A stretch of 64,000 nt of DNA from DASQUK01 sp963717085 (GTDB lineage Bacteria > Actinomycetota > Acidimicrobiia > Acidimicrobiales > VFJN01): NCBI GenBank assembly GCA_963717085.1, contig CAVQVM010000018.1, positions 103,064 to 167,063 of the forward strand, in the 5' to 3' direction. A model generated the notes under the pieces. The model had not been told where the DNA came from. It was given only the letters and a program-made list of their open reading frames with translations, and did no database searches. Each line of letters opens with the position of its first letter. Within the stretch, counting starts at the first letter, position 1. Below, piece by piece: positions 33,405-41,951 of the stretch. The position numbers were made by a program, and so were the translations under genes.

Positions 33405-34103
33405 TCAGGTGGGTGGTGATCTCCTGGACCGCAGGTACGCGAAGCCGGCGCCGGCAACGGCGAGGATGACCAGGGCGGCGACCACCCAGGGCACCGCGTT
33501 GCCGTCGGAGCCGTCGTCGGTGTCCTCGGCTGCTGACTGGTCGGTCTCGGTCGTGGTCGAAGCCGTTGTGGTCGTCGTCGAGGCGGTGGTGGTTGGCGCC
33601 GCCGTCGTGGCGGGGATGGTGCCCGGTCCACCCGGGACGAGGTCGAGCACGGGGCCGGGAGCGGGCGGTTCGGGGGCACCCTCGGGCCACTCGTCGATCC
33701 ACCGGTCGACCTCGCCGTTGTCGTAGGTCTGCACCGTCTTGAACTGGAGCCGACCAGGCTCGCTCGGCAGCGGCCCCAGCCGGATCGGCAGCTCGACGTC
33801 GCCCGGCGTCGGGCCCCCTGCCCAGGTGACGCCACTGGCCGGCTCGCCGAGCTGGCCATCCATCAGAGTCGCCGTCCAGCCCGGCACCGCCGGTAGGGCC
33901 GCGACGGTGATCGGCGCCGGGAAGAACAACTCGACGGTGGTCGTGCCCGCGTCCGGCTGCTCGCCCTCGACGAACAACGTGAGGTCCACCACGCTGCCCG
34001 GTGCTGCGGTCGCGGGCTCCCACTCATTGTGTGCAGCCGCCGGTGCTGCTGCCACCACCAGCGCGGCGGCGGCAGCCATTCCCGAAGCGATCACTCGTCT
34101 CAT
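33405..34103 (-). CDS. YcnI-like (DUF1775) exported protein
   Basis: A 232-residue protein with a signal peptide (VIASGMAAAAALVVAAAPAAA) cut before HNEWEP, so the mature N terminus begins with His as in copper-linked YcnI proteins. The DUF1775 domain runs from WEPATAAPGSVVDLTLFV to LQFKTVQTYDNGEVDRWIDE. A Thr-rich linker and a C-terminal helix (VPWVVAALVILAVAGAGFAY) anchor it. The family binds Cu(II) via the N-terminal His and a Trp. GGGAG precedes the ATG. It may aid copper delivery to the CuA oxidase, which is inference. Confidence 0.85.
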   Translation of the reverse strand: MRRVIASGMAAAAALVVAAAPAAAHNEWEPATAAPGSVVDLTLFVEGEQPDAGTTTVELFFPAPITVAALPAVPGWTATLMDGQLGEPASGVTWAGGPTPGDVELPIRLGPLPSEPGRLQFKTVQTYDNGEVDRWIDEWPEGAPEPPAPGPVLDLVPGGPGTIPATTAAPTTTASTTTTTASTTTETDQSAAEDTDDGSDGNAVPWVVAALVILAVAGAGFAYLRSRRSPPT

Positions 34104-34216
34104 CCGGTGCTCCCATCCCAGCCTTCGGGGCCAACCATGCGCGACCCATCCGTTGTCAAAGTCGCCGCACGGCGCCCCACGGTTCCCGCCGCCTGTCTCT
34201 GCCGGCGGCGCGGTCC

Positions 34217-34627
34217 TCAGGTGCGCGGGCTGACCTGCCCTTGCACGGAATCGGGGATGCTGCCCAAGCAGAACTCGTTGCCCTCGGGGTCCCGGAGGAC
34301 GACCCACTTGATGCCGTTCCCCTCGCGCCAATGGGGCTTGCCGTCCACGCGTTGGTCGACGAGGGACGCGCCGAGCCGAAGCAGGCGTTCGACCTCTTCC
34401 TGCGGCAGCCGGACGGCGAGGTCCACGTGCACCCGGTTCTTGCCGGGCGTGGGACGTTCAACCCGGAGGAACAGGATCTGGCGGACACCCTGATCGTCGG
34501 GTGCCCGCAGCCTCACGAACTCGTCACGCTCGTCGACGACGGTGTAGCCGGTCGCGCGAGACCAGAAGCGACCGAGCAGCCGCGGGTCCTCGGCGTCGAA
34601 GGTGACGTTGTGGATGAACGCCGACAT
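34217..34627 (-). CDS. VOC family glyoxalase-like protein
   Basis: A 136-residue protein of the glyoxalase-like domain group common in actinobacteria. Visible features: FIHNVTFDAEDPRLLGRFWS, GYTVVDERDEFVRLRAPDD, KNRVHVDLAVRLP and WVVLRDPEGNEFCLGSIPDS. Some metal ligands of true glyoxalases are replaced, so catalysis is uncertain. It is divergent from the ABC binding-protein gene and has no clear partner. Confidence 0.8.
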   Translation of the reverse strand: MSAFIHNVTFDAEDPRLLGRFWSRATGYTVVDERDEFVRLRAPDDQGVRQILFLRVERPTPGKNRVHVDLAVRLPQEEVERLLRLGASLVDQRVDGKPHWREGNGIKWVVLRDPEGNEFCLGSIPDSVQGQVSPRT

Positions 34628-34801
34628 TGGCCGATGCTCCTGTTCCCTGCCGTGCCCGTGCCGCGGCCGAGTCAGTGCACACCGAGCCAGGGCCGGTCGT
34701 CGACCTGGACGCGGTCGGGGAGAGGCCTGGACTGACCTGGACGCGGCGCGGACCTATGCTCACGCCGTCCAGACCATTCCCTACGACCCGGGGGGCTCAA
34801 C

Positions 34802-35644
34802 GTGGCTTTCCGCAAACTCGGCGCCGTTCTGGTCGCCGGCACTCTGTTCGCGGCCCTCGCCGCCTGTGGCGACGACGACTCCGCCGAAACGTCCGAGACC
34901 ACCGAAGCGGCGTCAGGCGCTGCCGCCGACTTCACGCCGGTCACCGATGACACGCTCACGGTGGTCACCAGCCTGCCCGCACCGGGCTTCTGGCAAGGCG
35001 ACGACCCGTCCGCCATCACCGGTGGCTACGAGTACGAGATCGCCAAGGCCCTGCAGGAGAAGTTGGGAATGGGCGACCTCGAGATCGTCAACGTCAGCTT
35101 CGACCAGCTCGTCGCCGGGCAGGTGGGTGACTTCGACGTGGCGCTGTCGCAGGTGACGATCACCGACGAGCGCAAGCAGGTCGTCGACTTCACCGAGCCC
35201 TACTTCGAGTCCGACCAGGGCGTGCTGGTCAAGTCCGGCACGAAGGTCGACACCGTGGACGAGGCCCGGGCGCTGCAGTGGGGCGTGCAGAGCGGCACGA
35301 CCGGCGCCGACTACGCCACCGACGTGTTGAAGCCGGAGAAGGAGCCTCAGGTGTTCCAGGACCTGTCGGCCGGGTTCGCCGCCCTCGAGGCTGGCCAGCT
35401 CGACGCGTTCATGATGGACACCGCCATCGTGCTGTCACAGGCCAGCGAGTCGGACGGCGCCGAGGAGGTCGCCGCCCAGTTCAAGACGGGCGAAGAGTAC
35501 GGCGGCATCCTCCCCAAGGGCTCCACCAACGCCGACGCCATCAACAGCGTCCTGACCGAGCTGAAGGACGACGGCTCCCTGTCCGACTTCGCCAAGCAAT
35601 GGCTGGGTGGGGACCCGACCGCCGTTCCGGTTCTCACCCCCTAA
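34802..35644 (+). CDS. ABC transporter substrate-binding lipoprotein (polar amino acid type)
   Basis: A 280-residue solute-binding protein. The lipobox is LAAC in GTLFAALAACGDDDS, giving a membrane-anchored lipoprotein, followed by an acidic Thr-rich linker. The SBP type 3 fold has GGYEYEIAKALQEKLGMGDL, VALSQVTITDERKQVVDFTE and PYFESDQGVLVKSGT, the known amino acid ligand region. It delivers an amino acid or betaine-like solute to the permease encoded seven bases later. GTG start with a GGGGGG site. Confidence 0.92.
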   Translation: MAFRKLGAVLVAGTLFAALAACGDDDSAETSETTEAASGAAADFTPVTDDTLTVVTSLPAPGFWQGDDPSAITGGYEYEIAKALQEKLGMGDLEIVNVSFDQLVAGQVGDFDVALSQVTITDERKQVVDFTEPYFESDQGVLVKSGTKVDTVDEARALQWGVQSGTTGADYATDVLKPEKEPQVFQDLSAGFAALEAGQLDAFMMDTAIVLSQASESDGAEEVAAQFKTGEEYGGILPKGSTNADAINSVLTELKDDGSLSDFAKQWLGGDPTAVPVLTP

Positions 35645-35651
35645 ACACGCC

Positions 35652-36779
35652 ATGACCGTCGCTGGCGGGATCGTCGAAGAACCGGCCGTCCCCGCAATCC
35701 AGCGCATCCACCCGATCAGGACGCACCTCGGACGGTCGATCGCCACGCTCGCGGGCGGGCTGGTCGTCGCTGCCATCACCGCCGTCGCACTCCGGCGCTT
35801 CTACGACTCCCTCGGGGTGGTGGGCACGGCCCGGACCGTCTGGGCCGTCTGCTTGGCCGTGCTCGCGGCGGCCGTCACCGTGGTGCTGGCCGCCTGCGGC
35901 CTGATGGCGGTCGCTCGGTCGCTCCGTGCGGCCACGCTCGCCCACGCGGATCGTGTGGCCGCCCGCGCCTCGGGAGCGGCGGCCACCGACTGGACGTGGT
36001 ACGTGGCCGGGCTCGGCGTCACGGCGCTGGTGCTGGCGTTCCTGGCGTTCTTCCTGTCGGCGAACGATGGCGCGGTGCGCGACCAGTACCTGAACTGGGA
36101 CGCCATCGACGAGTTCCTACCCACTCTCTGGAAGGGTCTCTGGCTGAACATCAAGGTCTTTGTCGTGGCCGAGGCCCTGGTGCTCGTCTGGGGGCTGTTT
36201 CTGGCGTTTGCGCGCATCTTCCCCGGCAAGGCCGGGCGCCCCGTGCGGTTCCTGGCCGTCGCCTACATCGATCTGTTCCGGGGCTTCCCCGCCATCATCA
36301 CGATCTACCTCATCGTCCTCGGGTTCCAGGCCGCTGACGTCCCGCCGTTCGACCGGATGCAGGGCGAGACCAAGCTGTTCTGGCTGAGCACGACCGCGCT
36401 CGTGCTCGTCTACGGCGCATACGTGGCCGAGGTCTACCGGGCCGGCCTCGAGAGCATCCACTGGAGCCAGACCGCGGCTGCCCGCTCGCTCGGCCTCTCC
36501 TACGGCCAGACCATGCGCTATGTCATCACCCCCCAGGCGGTGCGCCGGATCATCCCGCCGCTGCTCAACGACTTCATCGGCCTGCAGAAGGACACCGCGT
36601 TGCTGAGCGTGATCGGTCTGCTCGAGGTCCTCAACCGGGCTCGGCTGACGTCGAACCGCCTGTTCAACCTGTCGCCCAACTTGGCGGCGGGCGTCGCGTT
36701 CGTGCTGATCACCATCCCGCTGGCTCGCTTCACCGACTGGCTGGTGGCGCGCCAGGCCCGAGCGCGAGCGGGCGGCTGA
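35652..36779 (+). CDS. ABC transporter permease (polar amino acid type)
   Basis: A 375-residue permease, longer than the usual 220-260 residues because an N-terminal extension of about 140 residues adds three helices. The core His/Glu/Gln/Arg permease domain starts at FLPTLWKGLWLNIKVFVVAE, and the EAA loop is YRAGLESIHWSQTAAARSLG then LSYGQTMRYVITPQAVRRII, which contacts the ATPase. It probably works as a homodimer because only one permease gene is present. Confidence 0.9.
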   Translation: MTVAGGIVEEPAVPAIQRIHPIRTHLGRSIATLAGGLVVAAITAVALRRFYDSLGVVGTARTVWAVCLAVLAAAVTVVLAACGLMAVARSLRAATLAHADRVAARASGAAATDWTWYVAGLGVTALVLAFLAFFLSANDGAVRDQYLNWDAIDEFLPTLWKGLWLNIKVFVVAEALVLVWGLFLAFARIFPGKAGRPVRFLAVAYIDLFRGFPAIITIYLIVLGFQAADVPPFDRMQGETKLFWLSTTALVLVYGAYVAEVYRAGLESIHWSQTAAARSLGLSYGQTMRYVITPQAVRRIIPPLLNDFIGLQKDTALLSVIGLLEVLNRARLTSNRLFNLSPNLAAGVAFVLITIPLARFTDWLVARQARARAGG

Positions 36780-36782
36780 GCG

Positions 36783-37528
36783 GTGGCCTTCCTCGAGCTC
36801 GAGGGTGTGCACAAGTGGTTCGGGGCGAACCACGTGCTGCGCGGCGTCGACCTCTACGTCGACGAGCACGACGTCGTCTGCCTCATCGGCCCGTCGGGCT
36901 GCGGCAAGTCGACGCTCCTGCGCTGCATCAACGCCCTCGAGGAGATCGACGGAGGGTGCCATCCGGATCGACGGCGAGCAGGCGTCGGGACGCGGGGTCG
37001 ACCTGGACGGGCTGCGCCAGGACGTCGGCATCGTGTTCCAGAGCTTCAACCTGTTCCCGCACATGACCGTGCTCGAGAACGTCACCCTCGCCCCCCGCAA
37101 GGTGCTCGGGCTGCCTCGCAAGGAGGCCGCCGACCGCGCCCATACGTTGCTGGCGCGCATCGGCCTCGACGAGAAGGCCGAGCGACTACCCCGACCGGCT
37201 CTCGGGCGGTCAGCAGCAACGCGTGGCCATCGTGCGAGCCCTTGCCATGCAGCCGCGGCTGATGCTGCTCGACGAGATCACCTCGGCGCTCGACCCCGAG
37301 CTGGTCTCGGAGGTGCTGAACATCGTGCGCGAGCTCGCCGCCGAGGGGATGACCATGCTGCTCGCCACCCACGAGATGGCCTTCGCCCGCGATATCTCCT
37401 CCAAGGTGTGCTTCCTCGACGAGGGCATCATCTGCGAAGAGGGGCCGCCCGAGCAGATCTTCGGTGAGCCGCAGAACGAACGCACGCGGACGTTCCTCAA
37501 GCGCATCATCGAGGCCGGGCGGCTCTAG
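36783..37528 (+). CDS. ABC transporter ATP-binding protein, two frameshifts
   Basis: The ATPase of the preceding transporter is split over three frames. Frame 1 (GTG 36783) has Walker A in CLIGPSGCGKSTLLRC; frame 2 has the Q-loop in VGIVFQSFNLFPHMTVLEN; frame 3 has the signature LSGGQQQRVAIVRAL and Walker B in RLMLLDEITSALDPE, then the H-loop in LLATHEMAF. Each shift needs one extra base: one in GGAGGG near 36955 and one in GAGCGAC near 37190. Everything else is intact, so sequencing errors are more likely than decay. If real, the transporter lacks an engine. Confidence 0.8.
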
Positions 37529-37581
37529 GGCGGCTACCCGCAATCACGTCGGCGGCGCTGCTCGGCTCGCTCGAAAGCACG

Positions 37582-37600
37582 CCCGCTACCGTGGCGGCGA
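37582..37600 (+). promoter_or_regulatory. -10 element of a probable leaderless promoter
   Basis: TACCGT ends seven bases before the ATG at 37600, with no ribosome site, like the arrangements at 7737 and 10525. Confidence 0.35.
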
Positions 37601-38619
37601 TGGCCGCGCTGACGCTGCCGGCGTCCTGGTACGTCGATCCTTCGGTCTGGGAGCGGGAGCGGCGGGCCGTGTTCGGACGCGAGTGGTTGTTCGTCGGCCA
37701 CCGGCAGGGGCTGAGGGAGCCGGGCGACTACCTCGCATGTGACATCGCGGGGTGGCCGCTGGTGGTCGTGGTCGACGACGACGGTCAGCTCCGTGCCCAC
37801 CACAACGTGTGCCGGCACCGTGCGGGGCCGCTCGTCCACGACGGCGGTGGTCGGGTTCCCAGCCTGGTGTGCCGGTATCACGGCTGGGCCTACGGGCTCG
37901 ACGGCCGCCTCCGGTCGGCGCGTGACTTCGGCTCGACCGATGGCTTCGACCCGGCGGAGGTGTCGCTGACGAGCGCCTTGGTCGAGGAGTGGCGTGGCCT
38001 CGTGTTCGTCAATCTCGATCTGTACGGCGGCGCACCGCCCCTGCTGGAGGCGCTGGGGACGTTCGTCGACGAGTGCGCGCCGTACCCGATCGAAGAGCTG
38101 GTGCTGGCGCACGAGGCGGAACACGACCTCGCCTGCAACTGGAAGACGTACGCAGACAACTATCTCGAGGGCTACCACATCCCGCTCGTGCACCCGGGCC
38201 TCAACAAGGAGATCGACGTCAAGCGCTACGTCGTGGATGTCGACGAGCGCTACCGCTGGGTGCGGCACTCGGCTCCGGCCCGCGACGGCGCGGTGAGCAC
38301 CGGCCGCTGGCTGTGGCGCTGGCCCAACCTCGCGTTGAACCTCTATCCCGACGCGATGAACGTCGAGCGTTACGACCCGGTGACACCCGGCCGGACCCGG
38401 CTCCGCTACTCCTACTCCTTCCGCCGGCCCGATGACCGCGATGCGTGCGACGCGGTGATCCGCTCGTCGTCCCAGGTCACGGCGGAGGACCTCGCCATCT
38501 GTGAGTCGGTTCAGCGCAACCTCGAGAGCGGCACCTACGACACCGGCTGGCTCAGTCCCAAGCACGAAGGCGGCGTGGCGGCCTTCCAACGATGGATTCG
38601 AGAGACCGTCGACAACTGA
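37600..38619 (+). CDS. Rieske aromatic-ring-hydroxylating-type oxygenase alpha subunit
   Basis: A 339-residue Rieske non-heme iron oxygenase. The [2Fe-2S] ligands are CRHRAG and CRYHGWAYGLDG; the mononuclear iron motif is NWKTYADNYLEGYHIPLVHP. Length and the WYVDPSVWERERRAVFGREW start resemble enzymes acting on quaternary amines (choline, carnitine or stachydrine type). It follows the amino-acid-type ABC transporter, which could import such a substrate. No reductase gene is adjacent. The ATG at 37600 is chosen over GTG 37591 because of the leaderless -10. Confidence 0.88.
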   Translation: MAALTLPASWYVDPSVWERERRAVFGREWLFVGHRQGLREPGDYLACDIAGWPLVVVVDDDGQLRAHHNVCRHRAGPLVHDGGGRVPSLVCRYHGWAYGLDGRLRSARDFGSTDGFDPAEVSLTSALVEEWRGLVFVNLDLYGGAPPLLEALGTFVDECAPYPIEELVLAHEAEHDLACNWKTYADNYLEGYHIPLVHPGLNKEIDVKRYVVDVDERYRWVRHSAPARDGAVSTGRWLWRWPNLALNLYPDAMNVERYDPVTPGRTRLRYSYSFRRPDDRDACDAVIRSSSQVTAEDLAICESVQRNLESGTYDTGWLSPKHEGGVAAFQRWIRETVDN

Positions 38620-38757
38620 CCCGAGGTTGATGCCCGACCCAACGCGGAGGCAGACGGCTGCGTTGGCGATCGAGACCGAGTGAAGTGGCTGCGGAGGCCG
38701 GCCAGGTAGGCCCGGACGTGACCGGGGGTGTCACCCAGGCGGGTGATGGGGCCTCGG

Positions 38758-39150
38758 TCACGCGGCGATGGTGGTGACGTTGTAGGCGCTGAGCTGGTTG
38801 TCGATGGTCAGGATCGGGATGTCGAGGAGCTGGGCCTGCGCGATGAGCAGCCGGTCGAACGGGTCGTCGTGGTGATCGGGTAGCTCAGCTGTCCGCAACG
38901 CATGCGCGGCCTCGACGGGGAGAGGCGTCGTGCCGGACCGACGCATGCGATCCGGCACGTACGTCGCGGGTGGCTCGGGGAGGGAGAGTTTGCCGATCCG
39001 ATGCTTGATCGCGATCTCCCATGCACTCGCGGCGGATAGCAGCAGCTCGTTGGTGGCGTCTTCGACAAGGTCGCGGGTCTCGGCCCGAAGCCGCGCGGGC
39101 TCGGCCTGCATCCACAGCCAGACGTGGGTGTCGATGAGGTAACCGCTCAC
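38758..39150 (-). CDS. vapC: VapC-type PIN-domain toxin
   Basis: A 130-residue PIN ribonuclease. Conserved acidic residues are in YLIDTHVWLWM, SAASAWEIAIKHRIG, the HHDDPFDRLLIAQA cluster and ILTIDNQLSAY. This is the PIN subgroup common in type II toxin-antitoxin pairs. It starts inside the antitoxin gene (ATGA overlap), so antitoxin is made first. It probably cleaves tRNA or rRNA when released. The active site looks intact. Confidence 0.9.
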   Translation of the reverse strand: MSGYLIDTHVWLWMQAEPARLRAETRDLVEDATNELLLSAASAWEIAIKHRIGKLSLPEPPATYVPDRMRRSGTTPLPVEAAHALRTAELPDHHDDPFDRLLIAQAQLLDIPILTIDNQLSAYNVTTIAA

Positions 39151-39392
39151 GAGGAGAAGCTCGCCAGCACCTCGTCGGGCAGGGGCGTGTCGAAGTCATC
39201 GGGGACGCGGAACGCGCCGTGGTCAACACCGAGCTGGCGCTTGGCACGCCTGCGGATGGGGACGATCCGCGCCACCGGCTCGCCTCCCCGGGAGATCTCG
39301 ACCTCCTGACCACCGTCCACGAGGCGTAAGAGCTGGGACAGTCGCGTCTTGGCTTCGTGCACACCGACCCTGACGATCGAGGACTTAGTCAT
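39147..39392 (-). CDS. vapB: Phd/YefM-type antitoxin
   Basis: An 81-residue antitoxin. The N-terminal Phd/YefM DNA-binding part is VGVHEAKTRLSQLLRLVDGG then EVEISRGGEPVARIVPI; the C-terminal tail (FRVPDDFDTPLPDEVLASF) is acidic and should wrap the toxin. It overlaps the toxin gene by four bases. Its first codons lie inside a direct repeat that looks like its own operator. Confidence 0.92.
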   Translation of the reverse strand: MTKSSIVRVGVHEAKTRLSQLLRLVDGGQEVEISRGGEPVARIVPIRRRAKRQLGVDHGAFRVPDDFDTPLPDEVLASFSS

Positions 39393-39402
39393 GGACTTAG
39401 TC
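39381..39402. promoter_or_regulatory. direct-repeat operator over the antitoxin start
   Basis: Two exact copies of GGACTTAGTC (39381-39390 and 39393-39402) flank AT of the start codon. Bound Phd-like dimers would block both promoter and start, as expected for TA autoregulation. Confidence 0.6.
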
Positions 39403-39549
39403 TAGTGCCGCCGCCGTGAGCCCCCGAGGTCCACATGCTCAGCATGAGGTGAGCAGGTCCGCGATCGGGCCTGACAAGTCACTCAGTCGACGGTAGGTCC
39501 GCGGCGCTTTCGCCTACGGGAGCCCGTGTCGTGGCGTGCAATCGCGGGG

Positions 39550-40497
39550 TCAACCGCTCGTCGACGGGGCCTGCGAGCCTGGCACCTCGAGCGCCGCGCG
39601 GTCCCAGCCGGCGAGCTCGGCGGCGGCTTCGTAGGTGGTCTGGAGGAACGCCAACAACGCTGCGTCCGGGTCCGGCGCCGTGCGCACCGCTGCGTAGGGC
39701 AGCAGGAACTCGCCGAGATCGCCGTCGTAGGACGCAGCGGCCGGTTCGACCGGCCACTCGCCGAACCCGGCGGGCTCGGGGTAGGCATAGGCGTAGAAGG
39801 AGCCGTCCTCGCCGACGCCGGGCCAGTAGCCGCAGCTGGAGACCTCGTGGCTGTAGGCCAACTCCTGGACCCAGTCCGGGCAGTTGGGGACGCCGCCCGG
39901 GTGCGTGGGAGCGGGCCGGCCGGAGAAGCGCGTGGTGCAGAGGTCGGCTCCGCCCCAGAAGAAGTGGACGGGGCTGGCCTTGCCGATGAACCGGGCTCGG
40001 AACTCGAGCAGCACCCGGTGCACCTGGACGAGGGCGAGCCAGAAGCGGTGCGCGGCGTCGGCGTCGTACGACCTGTGGACCTCGTCCTGGTCGAACGGGA
40101 TCGCCACGGCGACCTCGGACGGGTGGGGGAACACGTGGACCCGCACCCCCAGCTCGTCGAGCGCGGCCATCGTGGCCGCGTAGAAGCTCGCCACCGACCG
40201 GGGTTCGAGGGCGACCTGTCGCCGCTCGCCATCGGTCGTTCGCAGATCGAGGGCGTGTTCGACGAAGTCGAACTCGATCTCCAGGCCGCGGTCTCCGGCG
40301 TGCATGACCGAGGTGGTGAGCCCCCGCGCCGAGACGTAGAGCGGGACCTGCCACCAATGGTTGATCATCGGCATCAGACCGAGCCGGACCTTGCCGACGA
40401 TCTGGGTCCACATGTGCAACGTGTCGCGGGTGTCCTCCCAGGGCGACATCGTCAGGTCCGGCCAGGCACGGGGCCCGGGATTCGTGGCGGCGCTCAT
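39550..40497 (-). CDS. DUF5996 family protein
   Basis: A 315-residue protein of DUF5996. Conserved stretches are WPDLTMSPWEDTRDTLHMWT, QIVGKVRLGLMPMINHWWQV, a VHFFWGGADLCTTRFSGRPA core and YSHEVSSCGYWPG near the C terminus. Conserved Trp, His and Asp residues suggest a binding or catalytic pocket, but no activity is known. It is cytosolic. GGAGG lies upstream of the ATG. Confidence 0.85.
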   Translation of the reverse strand: MSAATNPGPRAWPDLTMSPWEDTRDTLHMWTQIVGKVRLGLMPMINHWWQVPLYVSARGLTTSVMHAGDRGLEIEFDFVEHALDLRTTDGERRQVALEPRSVASFYAATMAALDELGVRVHVFPHPSEVAVAIPFDQDEVHRSYDADAAHRFWLALVQVHRVLLEFRARFIGKASPVHFFWGGADLCTTRFSGRPAPTHPGGVPNCPDWVQELAYSHEVSSCGYWPGVGEDGSFYAYAYPEPAGFGEWPVEPAAASYDGDLGEFLLPYAAVRTAPDPDAALLAFLQTTYEAAAELAGWDRAALEVPGSQAPSTSG

Positions 40498-40861
40498 TTT
40501 CCGGATCCCTCCTTCAGGTGATCGGGGCAGCGGTTCGGGTCAGGTCTACAGCCGCTGGCGCCAAGCACAACAGTGCCGGTGGTCTCGCCCGGAGCGGACC
40601 CGGCGCCGCGCCACACCTACCCGTCGATCACCCCTGGCTCGCAGCGCAGCGCTGACGTAGGTTGGGATGTCAAGCCCATCGCCGAGGGCTTCCGCGAGGT
40701 TCTCGGCACCAACGTCCTCGGTGTCCCCGCTGACTAGCCGGGAGGTGCATCCAGGGGCACCGGTGAGGTTCGAGCGTGCTCTGCCTGACCCGGGGGGCGT
40801 CAGTTGCCGCTCGCCGGTCCTGCTGACGCGCGCAGCGGCCGGAGGGGGAGCGCGACCAGCC
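40498..40861. other. 364-bp region before the oxidase operon
   Basis: Divergent control region between DUF5996 and coxB. The coxB frame is open back to 40667, so part of it could be coding if an earlier start is used. No clear promoter hexamers were identified. Confidence 0.4.
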
Positions 40862-41944
40862 GTGCGAAGCGCGAGACCAAGACGGCGGGCAGGGGCCGCT
40901 AGCGCCTGGGCGCCCCACGCGTCGGAAGCCGGGCGGCGGCGCCTCCGCCGTCGCGGCGGTCCCGTCCTCGCTGTGCTCCTCGCTGGGGCGCTCACCGCGT
41001 GCGGCGGTGACACCCCGTCCATGCTCGACCCGCGATCGGACGACGCCCGGCGGGTGGAGGGGCTGTGGTGGGTCCTGTTCTGGATCTCGTGCGCCGTGGT
41101 GGCGGTGGTTACCGGCTTCCTGCTGGCGGCGGCGCGCCGCCGACGGGCCGAGCTGCACGTCGACGACGACATCGACAGGCGGCCGGTGCCGTGGGGCGAC
41201 CGGTTCGTGGTGATCGCCGGCGCGGCCATCCCGGGAGGGATCCTGGCCGGGTCCTTCGTGTTCTCGCTCGCGGTGCTGAACGACATGGGTTCGGCCGACG
41301 ATCGACCTCTCGAGGTCGAGGTCGTGGGCCATACCTGGTGGTGGGAGGTCCGCTACCCGAACGGGGCGGTCACCGCCAACGAGATCCGCATCCCGGTGGG
41401 GGAGACGGTGGAGCTCGCGCTGCCGACGGCCGACGTCATCCACAGCTTCTGGGTGCCGGAGTTGCAGGTGAAGAAGGATCACATCCCCGGTGCCGACAAC
41501 CGGCTGTCGGTGGTCGCCGATCACGCGGGTCGCTTCCGCGGGCAGTGCGCGGAGTTCTGTGGCCTCCAGCACGCCCACATGGAGATCATGGTCGAGGCCA
41601 TGCCGGCCGGTGAGTTCGACGACTGGCTCCGGCGCGAGGCCGGACCCGCGCCCGAGCCGGACGGGGCCGAAGCCGAGAACGGTCGGCAGATCTTCGAGCG
41701 CGCGTCGTGCGCCGGGTGCCACACGATCAGGGGAACCTCGGCGGAGGGCACCCTCGGACCCGATCTCACCCACCTCGCCAACCGCCAGACGCTCGGGGCC
41801 GGCGTCGTCCCGTTCACGCCCGAGGCCCTCGACGACTTCATCACGGACCCGCAGGACGACAAGCCCGGGGTGAGCATGCCCCCGACCGAGCTCACCCCAG
41901 ACCAGGTCGACGCCGTCGTCGCCTACCTGACGGAGCTGGAGTGA
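40862..41944 (+). CDS. coxB: cytochrome c oxidase subunit II with fused cytochrome c (caa3 type)
   Basis: A 360-residue subunit. A lipoprotein-like signal (VLAVLLAGALTACGG) is followed by a helix (LWWVLFWISCAVVAVVTGFL), a second helix, the CuA cupredoxin domain (HSFWVPELQVKKDHIPG and QCAEFCGLQHAHM, which supplies the copper ligands) and a C-terminal cytochrome c with ASCAGCHTI and a probable axial Met in GVSMPPTEL. This is a caa3-type oxidase. The GTG at 40862 has a GGAGGGGGAG region upstream and gives a sensible signal peptide; starts further upstream are possible. Confidence 0.93.
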   Translation: MRSARPRRRAGAASAWAPHASEAGRRRLRRRGGPVLAVLLAGALTACGGDTPSMLDPRSDDARRVEGLWWVLFWISCAVVAVVTGFLLAAARRRRAELHVDDDIDRRPVPWGDRFVVIAGAAIPGGILAGSFVFSLAVLNDMGSADDRPLEVEVVGHTWWWEVRYPNGAVTANEIRIPVGETVELALPTADVIHSFWVPELQVKKDHIPGADNRLSVVADHAGRFRGQCAEFCGLQHAHMEIMVEAMPAGEFDDWLRREAGPAPEPDGAEAENGRQIFERASCAGCHTIRGTSAEGTLGPDLTHLANRQTLGAGVVPFTPEALDDFITDPQDDKPGVSMPPTELTPDQVDAVVAYLTELE

Positions 41945-41951
41945 CGCCCCC

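Noticed and set aside
36783..37528. Programmed frameshifting in the ABC ATPase gene
   Set aside because: No slippery heptamer with downstream structure was seen at either shift, and two separate shifts would be needed; sequencing error is simpler.
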